Part shown: positions 15,917 through 23,120 of the stretch, piece by piece
Numbering within the stretch: position 1 is the first letter of the stretch
How the letters are laid out: each line of letters begins with the position of its first letter
Origin: CAINVV01 sp964506325
GTDB lineage: Bacteria > Bacteroidota > Bacteroidia > Bacteroidales > Prolixibacteraceae
NCBI GenBank assembly: GCA_964506325.1
Contig: CAZDLO010000047.1
Location: 1 to 26,968, forward strand
DNA length: 26,968 nucleotides
Direction: 5' to 3'
Translations under genes and position numbers: made by a program
Notes under the pieces: generated by a model
What the model saw: the letters and a program-made list of their open reading frames with translations, nothing else
What the model was told of the DNA's origin: nothing
Databases searched by the model: none

Positions 15917-16912
15917 TTATGAATTTAATTCGATAAACAGTTTGAATTTGTGAAATGCCTTGCCACGCACGAGCGAATCGCGTGCTTCATCAATGCAGGC
16001 GGTGATTGGTTTTTCAGGGCACAGTACCCGGATGGCAAAAGCTGCATTGGCTATGACGCAATTGTTCTGGGCATCGCTGGCAGTGCCGTTTAAAACCCGG
16101 TTGAATATTGCAGCCGCGTTTTCAATAGTATCTCCACCGTAAAGGTCGGATTCTGTATTCCTGCTGAAACCTATCTCTTCCGGGGTATAAATGTGTTCAT
16201 TGCTGACTGTGACAACCTTAAAGGAATCAGTCAGGGAGATTTCATCGTATCCATCAAGACTGTTGACAACAGCAAACCTGTTGCCACTGTTCTGAAAAGA
16301 ATAACTGTACAGCCTCAGCAGCGGGAGGTTATAGACTCCCAGCAGCTGATTTCTTGGCATTGCGGGGTTAACCAGGGGGCCGAGCATGTTGAAGAAATTT
16401 CGTACACCGAGGCTTTTTCTTACGCCTGCCACTGCTTTAAGAGCGGGATTGAAAATCGGAGCATGAAGGTAGGCCATATTGGATTCCCCGATGGATCGTT
16501 TAAGACGATCAAGGTCCGTAGTAAACCTGACACCATGGAATTCCATTACATTGGATGCTCCGCTGACGGAGGTAGCTCCGTAGTTGCCGTGTTTAGCAAC
16601 CTTGTATCCTGCGCCAGCCACAACGAAACAGGCAGCTGTCGATACGTTGAAGGTGTTTTTCCCGTCACCTCCGGTTCCGACAATGTCGATAGGGTCGTAT
16701 TCACTTAGGTCAGTCACCACCCTCAAATCCAATAGTGCGTCCCGGAAACCTGCAAGTTCCTCCACAGATATGCTGCGCATCAGAAAAACAGTGATCAGTG
16801 ATGCAATCTGGGCCTCTGTATATTTGCCGGAAACCATATTCTGGAGAATTTCACGGGCTTCATCGCGTCCAAGAAACTGGTGTTCAAATAGTCTGTATAA
16901 TATCTTTTTCAT
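15917..16912 (-). CDS. trpD: Anthranilate phosphoribosyltransferase
   Basis: TrpD transfers the phosphoribosyl group of PRPP to anthranilate. The 331-residue protein has the GTGGDG motif at 79-84 (DIVGTGGDGKNTFNVST), KHGNYGATSVSGASNVME at 107-124, where the family usually has KHGNR, and RKSLGVRNFFNMLGPLVNP for anthranilate binding. It is not fused to the TrpG amidotransferase, which is a separate gene 143 bases upstream. That gap holds AT-rich sequence and a G-rich stretch near 17041-17055 (minus strand), but no clear promoter. Confidence 0.96.
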   Translation of the reverse strand: MKKILYRLFEHQFLGRDEAREILQNMVSGKYTEAQIASLITVFLMRSISVEELAGFRDALLDLRVVTDLSEYDPIDIVGTGGDGKNTFNVSTAACFVVAGAGYKVAKHGNYGATSVSGASNVMEFHGVRFTTDLDRLKRSIGESNMAYLHAPIFNPALKAVAGVRKSLGVRNFFNMLGPLVNPAMPRNQLLGVYNLPLLRLYSYSFQNSGNRFAVVNSLDGYDEISLTDSFKVVTVSNEHIYTPEEIGFSRNTESDLYGGDTIENAAAIFNRVLNGTASDAQNNCVIANAAFAIRVLCPEKPITACIDEARDSLVRGKAFHKFKLFIELNS

Positions 16913-17055
16913 CTGTTTCCAATTTGTTTTTTATTCTTCAATTGAAACCTGTTATATTGATATTCAATATTCCTGTCTCCAATGTCATTGAAAAGGAAGA
17001 TATGTGAACCGTACTTCGGTAATTTCCAAAAGGTGTCGGCTCCTCCTCCCAGCTC

Positions 17056-17631
17056 CTATACTCCATTCCCTTCAATCCAGTTTTGAATAATGGTCTTCCC
17101 GACCGGTGTGAGTACTGATTCCGGGTGAAACTGAACTCCCCTGACATCATATTTTTTGTGACGCAATGCCATAATTTCACCGGAAGCGTCAACAGCAGTG
17201 ATTTCCAGTACAGCCGGAAAATTTTCCGGGCTGACAGCCCAGGAGTGGTACCTCCCCGCTTCGAATGTTTTGTCAAGGCCGCTGAAAAGGGAATCTCCGC
17301 TTGTGATCTCAATTTTGGAAGCAATCCCATGATGTACCTCGCTGAGATTAATCAGCCGGGCACCAAACACCTCGCCGATAGCCTGATGACCAAGGCACAC
17401 ACCCAGGATACTCTTGGACGGGGCCAGCTGCGCAACAATTTCCATCAGCATTCCTGCTTCAGACGGAATGCCGGGTCCTGGGCTCAGCATGATTTTATCA
17501 TAGTTGCCGGCTTCCCGGATGGTAATGTCATCATTTCTCCTGACCTCAACTTCATACCCAAGGGATTTTATCAGGTGTACAAGGTTATAGGTAAAGGAAT
17601 CGTAATTGTCTATCAATAGTATTTTTTTCAT
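17056..17631 (-). CDS. trpG: Anthranilate synthase glutamine amidotransferase subunit
   Basis: TrpG releases ammonia from glutamine for TrpE. The 191-residue class I amidotransferase has the nucleophile C79 in GVCLGHQAIG and the His-Glu pair H169/E171 in VQFHPESVLTP, plus the oxyanion block LSPGPGIP. The segment GRYHSWAVSP is typical of TrpG/PabA. Because no separate pabA is seen, a dual role in folate synthesis is possible but untested here. It lies 191 bases downstream of trpE. Confidence 0.95.
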   Translation of the reverse strand: MKKILLIDNYDSFTYNLVHLIKSLGYEVEVRRNDDITIREAGNYDKIMLSPGPGIPSEAGMLMEIVAQLAPSKSILGVCLGHQAIGEVFGARLINLSEVHHGIASKIEITSGDSLFSGLDKTFEAGRYHSWAVSPENFPAVLEITAVDASGEIMALRHKKYDVRGVQFHPESVLTPVGKTIIQNWIEGNGV

Positions 17632-17822
17632 GCCTGTATGATGGTTTATTGTGCGTAAGAAACCTTCCTGAATAAAAGTCTGTTTGTGTGATCAATAATT
17701 TCTGAAGGTTTCACCTGTAACTGTAATTGGTTATTTGTTGCTTGTCAGAATGTAAATATCAAACCTGCAAATGTATTGGCATCGCCTTTGAGGGGCTGGC
17801 TTATCCCAGTTGCATACCCACA
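17632..17822 (-). other. trpE-trpG spacer with an inverted repeat
   Basis: This 191-base gap is long for a tightly linked pair of subunits. GAAACCTTC (17659-17667) and GAAGGTTTC (17704-17712) can pair with a 36-base loop. No T-run, start or promoter was convincing. It could be an internal control or mRNA processing site, or simply spacer. Confidence 0.35.
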
Positions 17823-19238
17823 TTAATTTATCAATGTTTCTGCGATGTCAATCGCTCTTTTCAGGGCACCCAGTTTATTGTTCACTTCCTGCAATTCACT
17901 TTCCTCATTGCTTTTTGCGACGATGCCGGCTCCTGCCTGGTAGAAGAGAGTATTGCCCCTGCTCACAAAAGTTCTGATTGTGATAGCCTGGTTAAGGTTT
18001 CCGTTGAATCCGATGAACCCTATACAACCGCCATACGCACCCCTGCTGTGAGACTCGAGTTCCGAGATGAGTTGCATGGCGCGTACCTTGGGTGCACCGC
18101 TAAGTGTTCCTGCCGGAAATGTATCAACGAAGGTTTTGATAGGGTTACTGTTCTTTGAAATGGTTCCGCTGACCCGCGAAACCAGGTGGATAACATGCGA
18201 ATAATAGTGAACTTCCTTGTAAAAGTCGATGTCTACATCGTGGCAGTTGCGGCTCAGGTCGTTACGTGCCAGATCCACCAGCATTACATGTTCTGCATTT
18301 TCTTTGGGATCGCTGAGAAGTGCTTCGCTCACAGCTTTATCCTTGACTACATCTCCGCTCCGGCGCATGGTTCCGGCAATTGGGTCAATGGTAGCCCGGC
18401 CATCCGTAATTTTACAATGGGTCTCAGGAGAAGAACCGAAAATCCGGAATCCACCGAAATCAAAATAGAATAGATAAGGAGACGGATTAACACTCCGCAA
18501 TGCCCTGTAAACCTTGAAATCATCACCCATAAATGGCTGTTCAAATCTCCTGGACAAAACTACCTGGAAAACATCACCCCTTAAGCAATGGGAAATCCCG
18601 CTGCGGACCATCTTTCGGTATTCATCGTCAGTAACAGGTGATCTTTCACTGCCATTCAGCCTGAAATCATAAGATGCAAAATTTCGGTTTGAGATAAGAT
18701 TTTCAATTTTCCTGAGATCAGGTAATTCCCCTTCTCCCGTCATTTCTATTAGTGTGAGCTCATCTTTGTAATGGTTAAAAACAAGGATGTATTTATAGAG
18801 AATATACAAAAGATCGGGCGCATCATTTTCTTTCTGGTGGGTTTCAATCACTGCTATTTTCTCAAGGTATCGCACAGCATCAAAGGCTGTATAACCGAAA
18901 ACCCCGCAAGTGCTTGCATTTTCTCCTGTTACACTGAAATGTTCAAGGAAGGTGTTCAATGCTTCCGGGACTCCGAAATTTTTGTCAAGTAATTTCTCTG
19001 TCCGTGTACCATCCGGGAAATCAGAGGTACATATGCCTGAGTTAATACCAACACGTGCTATAGGATAGAGTGCAATAAAGGAGAGGCTGTTTTCATTGGC
19101 ATGGAAATCGGAGCTTTCAAGAAGCACTGATTCCGGGTATGCATCCCTGACCTTCAGGTAGATGCTTACCGGGGTGTGAAGGTCGCCAAGAATCTTTTTG
19201 CTGTTGGCCTTGTATTGGAATATTTTTTGTGAACTCAT
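17823..19238 (-). CDS. trpE: Anthranilate synthase component I
   Basis: TrpE makes anthranilate from chorismate with ammonia from TrpG. The 471-residue protein has the chorismate-binding blocks GSSPETHCKI, DPIAGTMRRSGD, HVMLVDLARNDLSR, AGTLSGAPKVRAMQLI, GGCIGFIGFNGN and QAGAGIVAKSNEESE. Near the N-terminus LLESSD (L39-S42) is the LLES element that binds tryptophan in feedback inhibition in TrpE proteins, so product inhibition is likely. PIAGTMRRSGD has Met where many TrpE sequences have Arg. The gene starts 86 bases after trpB, across a heptamer array. Confidence 0.96.
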   Translation of the reverse strand: MSSQKIFQYKANSKKILGDLHTPVSIYLKVRDAYPESVLLESSDFHANENSLSFIALYPIARVGINSGICTSDFPDGTRTEKLLDKNFGVPEALNTFLEHFSVTGENASTCGVFGYTAFDAVRYLEKIAVIETHQKENDAPDLLYILYKYILVFNHYKDELTLIEMTGEGELPDLRKIENLISNRNFASYDFRLNGSERSPVTDDEYRKMVRSGISHCLRGDVFQVVLSRRFEQPFMGDDFKVYRALRSVNPSPYLFYFDFGGFRIFGSSPETHCKITDGRATIDPIAGTMRRSGDVVKDKAVSEALLSDPKENAEHVMLVDLARNDLSRNCHDVDIDFYKEVHYYSHVIHLVSRVSGTISKNSNPIKTFVDTFPAGTLSGAPKVRAMQLISELESHSRGAYGGCIGFIGFNGNLNQAITIRTFVSRGNTLFYQAGAGIVAKSNEESELQEVNNKLGALKRAIDIAETLIN

Positions 19239-19265
19239 ATTTTCTTGTATTTGTTTCTGATTACA

Positions 19266-19335
19266 AACTCCTAACTCCTAATTCATAACTCCTAATTCAT
19301 AATTCATAACTCATAACTCATAACTCATAACTCCT
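19266..19335. repeat. Second heptamer tandem repeat array, trpB-trpE
   Basis: Ten head-to-tail units of AA(C/T)TC(A/C)T fill these 70 bases. The array covers the trpB stop (19325-19327) and its last two codons, so the final Glu-Leu of TrpB is repeat-encoded, and then runs most of the way to trpE. It uses the same unit and the same position relative to a stop codon as the array at 2061-2121. Confidence 0.9.
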
Positions 19336-20515
19336 TCTCCATCAACCCCATATAGGTATCCATATCTTTATCTCCCCGTCCCGACAGATTCAACACGACG
19401 ATATCCCCGGCATTAAATTTTACTTTTTCCAGTGCACCGAGTGCATGAGCAGACTCCAAAGCCGGAATAATACCCTCCATACGTGTGAGTTCAAATGCCG
19501 CCTTTAAGGCCTCATCATCATTGACAGCCAATACAGTCGCTCGTTTTGTGCTGGCAAGATAGGCGTGCAATGGACCGATTCCCGGGTAATCAAGTCCGGC
19601 AGAGATGGAATAGGGTTCTTCAATCTGCCCATCCTCACTCTGCATCACCAGCGATTTTGAACCGTGAAGTATTCCTACACGGCCCAGTTGTATGGTTGCA
19701 GCACTTTCACCTGAGTGGATACCCTTTCCGCCTGCTTCTGCCAGGATGATTTTTACCCGTTCATCGTCAAGATAGTGGTAAATCGTACCGGCCGCATTGC
19801 TGCCCCCACCAACACACGCTACCAGGTAGTCCGGGTAGTCGCGGCCCTCCTTTATGAGCAGTTGTTTTTTGATCTCTTCACTGATCACGGACTGCAAACG
19901 GGCAACCATGTCTGGATAAGGGTGAGGTCCGACCGTTGAACCTATGATATAATAGGTATTTGCAGGATTGCAGCACCAGTCACGGATGGCTTCATTGGTG
20001 GCATCCTTAAGGGTCATGTTTCCGGAGGTTACCGGCCTGACTTCCGCCCCCAGCATTTTCATCTTTTGTACATTGACACTTTGCCTGGCAATATCTGTCT
20101 TTCCCATGTAGACGATGCATTCCATATTCATTAAGGCGCAGACTGTAGCTGTTGCGACACCATGCTGACCGGCACCTGTCTCAGCAATAATCCTGGTTTT
20201 ACCCATTTTCCGGGCCAGAAGGATTTGCCCGATGGTATTGTTGATTTTATGGGCACCGGTGTGGTTGAGGTCTTCTCTTTTGAGATAGATCTTGCATCCG
20301 TATTTTGCACTCAGCCTTTTGGCATGGTATAGCGGGGATGGCCGTCCGACATAATCCTGAAGCAGCATGTTGAATTCCTGCCGGAATTCACTGCTTTCAA
20401 TTATAGGTAAATATACTGACTGCAATTCCGCCACAACCCGGTGAAGAATCTCGGGAATATAAGCCCCTCCAAATTCACCGTAATAACCTTGTAAGTCAAC
20501 CTGATAAGTGTTCAT
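19325..20515 (-). CDS. trpB: Tryptophan synthase beta chain
   Basis: TrpB condenses indole with serine using PLP. From ATG 20515 the protein has 396 residues and the family N-terminus YGEFGGAYIPEILH. An ATG at 20551 would add 12 residues but lies only seven bases beyond the attenuator hairpin. PLP is bound by K90 in NHTGAHKINN, the catalytic Glu is E112 in AETGAGQHGVA, and GGGSNAAG binds the cofactor phosphate. It is the first structural gene, as in other Bacteroidota trp operons, and is preceded by the leader peptide and terminator described separately. Its last codons merge into a heptamer array. Confidence 0.96.
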   Translation of the reverse strand: MNTYQVDLQGYYGEFGGAYIPEILHRVVAELQSVYLPIIESSEFRQEFNMLLQDYVGRPSPLYHAKRLSAKYGCKIYLKREDLNHTGAHKINNTIGQILLARKMGKTRIIAETGAGQHGVATATVCALMNMECIVYMGKTDIARQSVNVQKMKMLGAEVRPVTSGNMTLKDATNEAIRDWCCNPANTYYIIGSTVGPHPYPDMVARLQSVISEEIKKQLLIKEGRDYPDYLVACVGGGSNAAGTIYHYLDDERVKIILAEAGGKGIHSGESAATIQLGRVGILHGSKSLVMQSEDGQIEEPYSISAGLDYPGIGPLHAYLASTKRATVLAVNDDEALKAAFELTRMEGIIPALESAHALGALEKVKFNAGDIVVLNLSGRGDKDMDTYMGLMEKEL

Positions 20516-20557
20516 GTGTCGTTTTTTCTTAAAATTCCCTGGTGTTTTCAAAATGGA

Positions 20558-20589
20558 AAGAGGCCTGTCGCAGGTGCGACAGGCCTCTT
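20558..20589 (-). terminator. trp attenuator terminator hairpin
   Basis: AAGAGGCCTGTCGCA and its exact reverse complement (20558-20572 and 20575-20589) form a 15-bp GC-rich stem with a very small loop. In trp sense the stem is followed by TCCATTTTG, a weak U-rich tail. It lies 41 bases after the leader peptide stop and 42 bases before the trpB start, the place expected for the 3:4 hairpin of a transcription attenuator. Confidence 0.85.
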
Positions 20590-20629
20590 GTATACTTTAT
20601 TGATTTCGGTAAATACAGGTTCTGCTCCC

Positions 20630-20698
20630 TTACGACTTTTGAAAGTTATAGGCCAGCCACCACCAATATGTATTTGCCAAACGCATTGTCATTTTCAT
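20630..20698 (-). CDS. trpL: trp operon leader peptide with three adjacent Trp codons
   Basis: A 22-codon frame runs from ATG 20698 to TAA 20632-20630, with further in-frame ATGs at 20692 and 20686. Codons 12-14 are TGG TGG TGG (20665-20657), inside the segment NTYWWWLAYN. Three Trp in a row in a tiny frame directly before a GC-rich terminator and trpB is the hallmark of ribosome-mediated trp attenuation: scarce charged tRNA-Trp stalls the ribosome and the operon is read through. Translation has not been shown, and the frame is too short for ordinary gene finders. I use trpL by analogy with the enterobacterial leader; sequence homology is not implied. Confidence 0.85.
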   Translation of the reverse strand: MKMTMRLANTYWWWLAYNFQKS

Positions 20699-20709
20699 CT
20701 TGTTTGCGA

Positions 20710-20717
20710 CAAAAATA
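20710..20717 (-). promoter_or_regulatory. -7 box of the trp operon promoter
   Basis: On the minus strand 20717-20710 reads TATTTTTG, an exact TAnnTTTG match. Transcription would start near 20705, a few bases before the leader peptide ATG at 20698. The -33 region shows no TTG. Its position just before a Trp leader makes it the best candidate promoter. Confidence 0.5.
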
Positions 20718-20896
20718 TAAATTTATATTTAAGTGCCCCATTTTTTTTGATATTTCTTGAGAAAAAGTAAACAAAATCGTGATTTATTGGTTATTCATAG
20801 TAATTGGAATGACAAAGCCTGATATTATTCACTATTCTGTTTCGGTTCAGCTCCCCTGGATGGTAAACCAACAATTATCAATCAATATTTCACCGG
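20718..20896. other. Divergent control region between the trp operon and the lipoprotein gene
   Basis: AT-rich spacer between genes reading apart. On the minus side it supplies the upstream part of the trp promoter. On the plus side no good TAnnTTTG box for the lipoprotein gene was found. I saw no clear TrpR-like operator palindrome. Confidence 0.4.
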
Positions 20897-21799
20897 ATGA
20901 GAAAATTATTTTATGGTTTCATGTTTGTGCTTCTTGCTGTAAGCTGTGTTACAGTTACCAGTCAGCAGATAAAAACTGTTCAGCAATTCGCTGTTAAGAC
21001 CGGGGAGTTTGCTTCATCCCCCTCTTCCATAATGACTGAACTCGCAGAAATTCGTGCCGCCAGGGGCCTTTATTATGCCGGATCATTTACTGATCCAGGC
21101 TTACACATCAATGAACTGGAAAATGTTATCAGGGAGAAATCATTGGATGACAAAGTGCCCGGGAAGGTAGGTGTCTTATTCAAGGTCCTAGAGAAATATG
21201 CCGCCGGGCTGGAAGAGTTATCCTCCGATAAACCTACGAAAACAATGAAGGTGGCCTACAGCAAAATTGGGTCTGATCTTGAAGCCCTTGTTGGGGAATA
21301 CAACAAGGCAGTTGGAATTATCCCGGTTCCTGCGGGAATCGGGAACTTGATCACCAGGTCTGCAGATCAAGCGACCAATGCCTTTCTTGCCCGAAAGCAA
21401 CGCAGGGCTTTGAAGGGGATAGTCAACCGTGCAGACACCATGGTGTCTGTCGCCTGCGGAGAGATGGCAAAATTTTTAAGTTCTGATTTGCTCGTAACCC
21501 TTATACATAATGAGGAAACCGGGATAGCAGAAAGTTTCCGTTTCTATTTCACCCAGAGAAAATCAACCTCCCCCGAGAGCGACAGGGACTATATTTCACT
21601 CAGAAAAAGAATAGAATCAGTTAAATCCCTTCGGACATCCATGGTTCTAACTTGCCGGCATCTCAGGATTGCCCATAAGAAACTTGCCGTCGAGCTTAAC
21701 AACAAACCTGGCAGCAAAGAGATCTCGGACGAAATAATTCAATTCTACAAGGATGTTGACGAGATGAAGAAATTATTTCAAAAAATAAATTGGAAGTAA
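20897..21799 (+). CDS. Putative helical lipoprotein, unknown
   Basis: The 300-residue protein has a lipoprotein-like signal (MRKLFYGFMFVLLAVSC) with C17 as the probable lipid-modified residue. No acidic surface-export motif follows the Cys (VTVTSQQ), so a periplasm-facing location is more likely. The rest is predicted to be nearly all helix, with charged heptad-like stretches (TELAEIRAARGLYY, INELENVIREK, KKLAVELNNK, DEIIQFYKDVDEMKKLFQK) and a Gly/Pro-rich break GIIPVPAGIGNLITRSADQATNAF near 142-165. I do not recognise the family. It is followed 83 bases later by a small helical protein in the same direction, and the two may work together. Confidence 0.6.
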   Translation: MRKLFYGFMFVLLAVSCVTVTSQQIKTVQQFAVKTGEFASSPSSIMTELAEIRAARGLYYAGSFTDPGLHINELENVIREKSLDDKVPGKVGVLFKVLEKYAAGLEELSSDKPTKTMKVAYSKIGSDLEALVGEYNKAVGIIPVPAGIGNLITRSADQATNAFLARKQRRALKGIVNRADTMVSVACGEMAKFLSSDLLVTLIHNEETGIAESFRFYFTQRKSTSPESDRDYISLRKRIESVKSLRTSMVLTCRHLRIAHKKLAVELNNKPGSKEISDEIIQFYKDVDEMKKLFQKINWK

Positions 21800-21882
21800 G
21801 ACCCTGGACCTGAGATTGGATTCAAACACCAGGGATATAACAAAAAGCAGGGATTTGAACTGAACAATTTATCCAAAATATT

Positions 21883-22224
21883 ATGAGACAGGAAATTAAC
21901 AGCACGCAAAAGAACAAGGCCCTTGAAGAGATAAGGATAGCACAATCTGAAATTGCCATCGAAATGGATTCTGATGATTTGCCACGGACGGGCCGGCTGA
22001 AACTGGAACAGGCAACGCTGCAGCTTAGAAACCTGGAGCGGGCACTGGTGAATTCGATGGGGAAAGAGCTTCTGGAATCTTTGAAAAGGGAGACTTTATC
22101 GCTTAATGAGCTGACAAAAGAAATGGAGAAAACCAGTAAGCGCTTGTTCAAAATAACCGGCACCCTTCAGAAGATTGGCAAAATATCGGGTCGTGTAATT
22201 GATATTATGAATCTGGTGAAGTAA
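21883..22224 (+). CDS. Small helical, coiled-coil-like cytosolic protein, unknown
   Basis: The 113-residue protein has no signal peptide or membrane helix. It is predicted helical throughout, with heptad-like spacing in LEEIRIAQSEIAIEM, LKLEQATLQLRNLERALV and ELTKEMEKTSKRLFKITGTLQKI. A short break DSDDLPRTGR sits near residue 30. I recognise no family. Its neighbour upstream is the helical lipoprotein gene; matched direction and a similar helical make-up suggest a pair, but this rests on position only. Confidence 0.5.
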   Translation: MRQEINSTQKNKALEEIRIAQSEIAIEMDSDDLPRTGRLKLEQATLQLRNLERALVNSMGKELLESLKRETLSLNELTKEMEKTSKRLFKITGTLQKIGKISGRVIDIMNLVK

Positions 22225-22403
22225 GATTCATATTTTTTCTTTTCATTTGCAACCTGAATCAGACTCGTTTTCATCTGTTAATTAAGTTTCATTAATAGCC
22301 GGAGGAAACCGAAGCTGGTAACTTTAAATGCACAAGGTGATAATTGACGGTCATAGCCGGCCGTGAAATGCGTTTAGTGGTTTGAAGTGAATTAGAATTT
22401 TTA

Positions 22404-22916
22404 GTGTTAATTGAGATCGCAATTAATTTTATTCAATTGAAAAGTCTGTCGTGGTTAAAACCCGCTGTTCCTAAGCGAACCCTTCTGTTCGTCGCTGCTG
22501 TTGTCTGGACTTTTGCAGGTTCCATGCTGATGTACAGGGGTTACAAAATGGTTGATACATCCGGTCCGTATGTATGGCTGATACTGCTGCTTTCCTTGAC
22601 AGGCGGCATCATTTTTTACCTGAAGCTTTTCTCAGGGATTTCTTTAAAACATACACTCAGAATCCTCAGCCTGAAAGAAGCCTATCCGTGTTTCTTTTCA
22701 TTTTTTAATTTCAGGAGTTACCTCATGATGGTGTTAATGATCACTATGGGTATCACATTAAGGACAACGGGATGGATTCCTCCTGTCTATCTCTCCTTGT
22801 TGTACTTGATGATGTCGGTGCCACTTTTGATTTCCTCCGTAAGGTTTTATTATACCGGGTTTTATTACAGGCAGTTTATTGTTGCAGTTGATTATTCAAA
22901 GCGGGAGAGGAGTTAA
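22404..22916 (+). CDS. Small integral membrane protein with a non-ATG start, unknown
   Basis: The frame opens with GTG at 22404 (170 residues); TTG at 22437 (159 residues, starting KSLSWLKPAVPKRTLL) is a plausible alternative because the conserved-looking WLKPAVPKR segment begins there. No ATG is available near the N-terminus. Four membrane helices are predicted, at about 26-45, 55-76, 105-122 and 127-148 (GTG numbering), with positively charged connecting loops (LKHTLRILSLKEAY). The N-terminal pattern WLKPAVPKR..LFVAAVVWTFAGSMLMYRG looks like a family motif, but I cannot name the family. It stands alone between spacers of about 180 and 200 bases. Confidence 0.55.
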   Translation: MLIEIAINFIQLKSLSWLKPAVPKRTLLFVAAVVWTFAGSMLMYRGYKMVDTSGPYVWLILLLSLTGGIIFYLKLFSGISLKHTLRILSLKEAYPCFFSFFNFRSYLMMVLMITMGITLRTTGWIPPVYLSLLYLMMSVPLLISSVRFYYTGFYYRQFIVAVDYSKRERS

Positions 22917-23120
22917 TCTTATTTCCAGACGTAGTGTAAGATTCGCCCCTTTTATCTGATTATCAAGTTGTTGAGCACTAAGCTAATAGCAAATTTTAAA
23001 GAATTTAATCCTATCCTGTTTTATCTGTACTGTCCGGGGTGCAATGAATAATCATGACTATTAAATATTTTCGCCGGTCGACGAACTAAACTGAACTTTG
23101 AATTCTATAACTATTTATAC

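Noticed and set aside
17041..17055. G-rich stretch (GGAG repeats, minus strand) just after the trpG stop
   Set aside because: It resembles a decayed array of GGAG-type units, but units are irregular and too few to call a repeat.
20516..20770. An 84-codon plus-strand frame across the trp leader
   Set aside because: It lies antisense to the leader peptide, terminator and promoter, has no protein-like composition, and is explained by the minus-strand control region.
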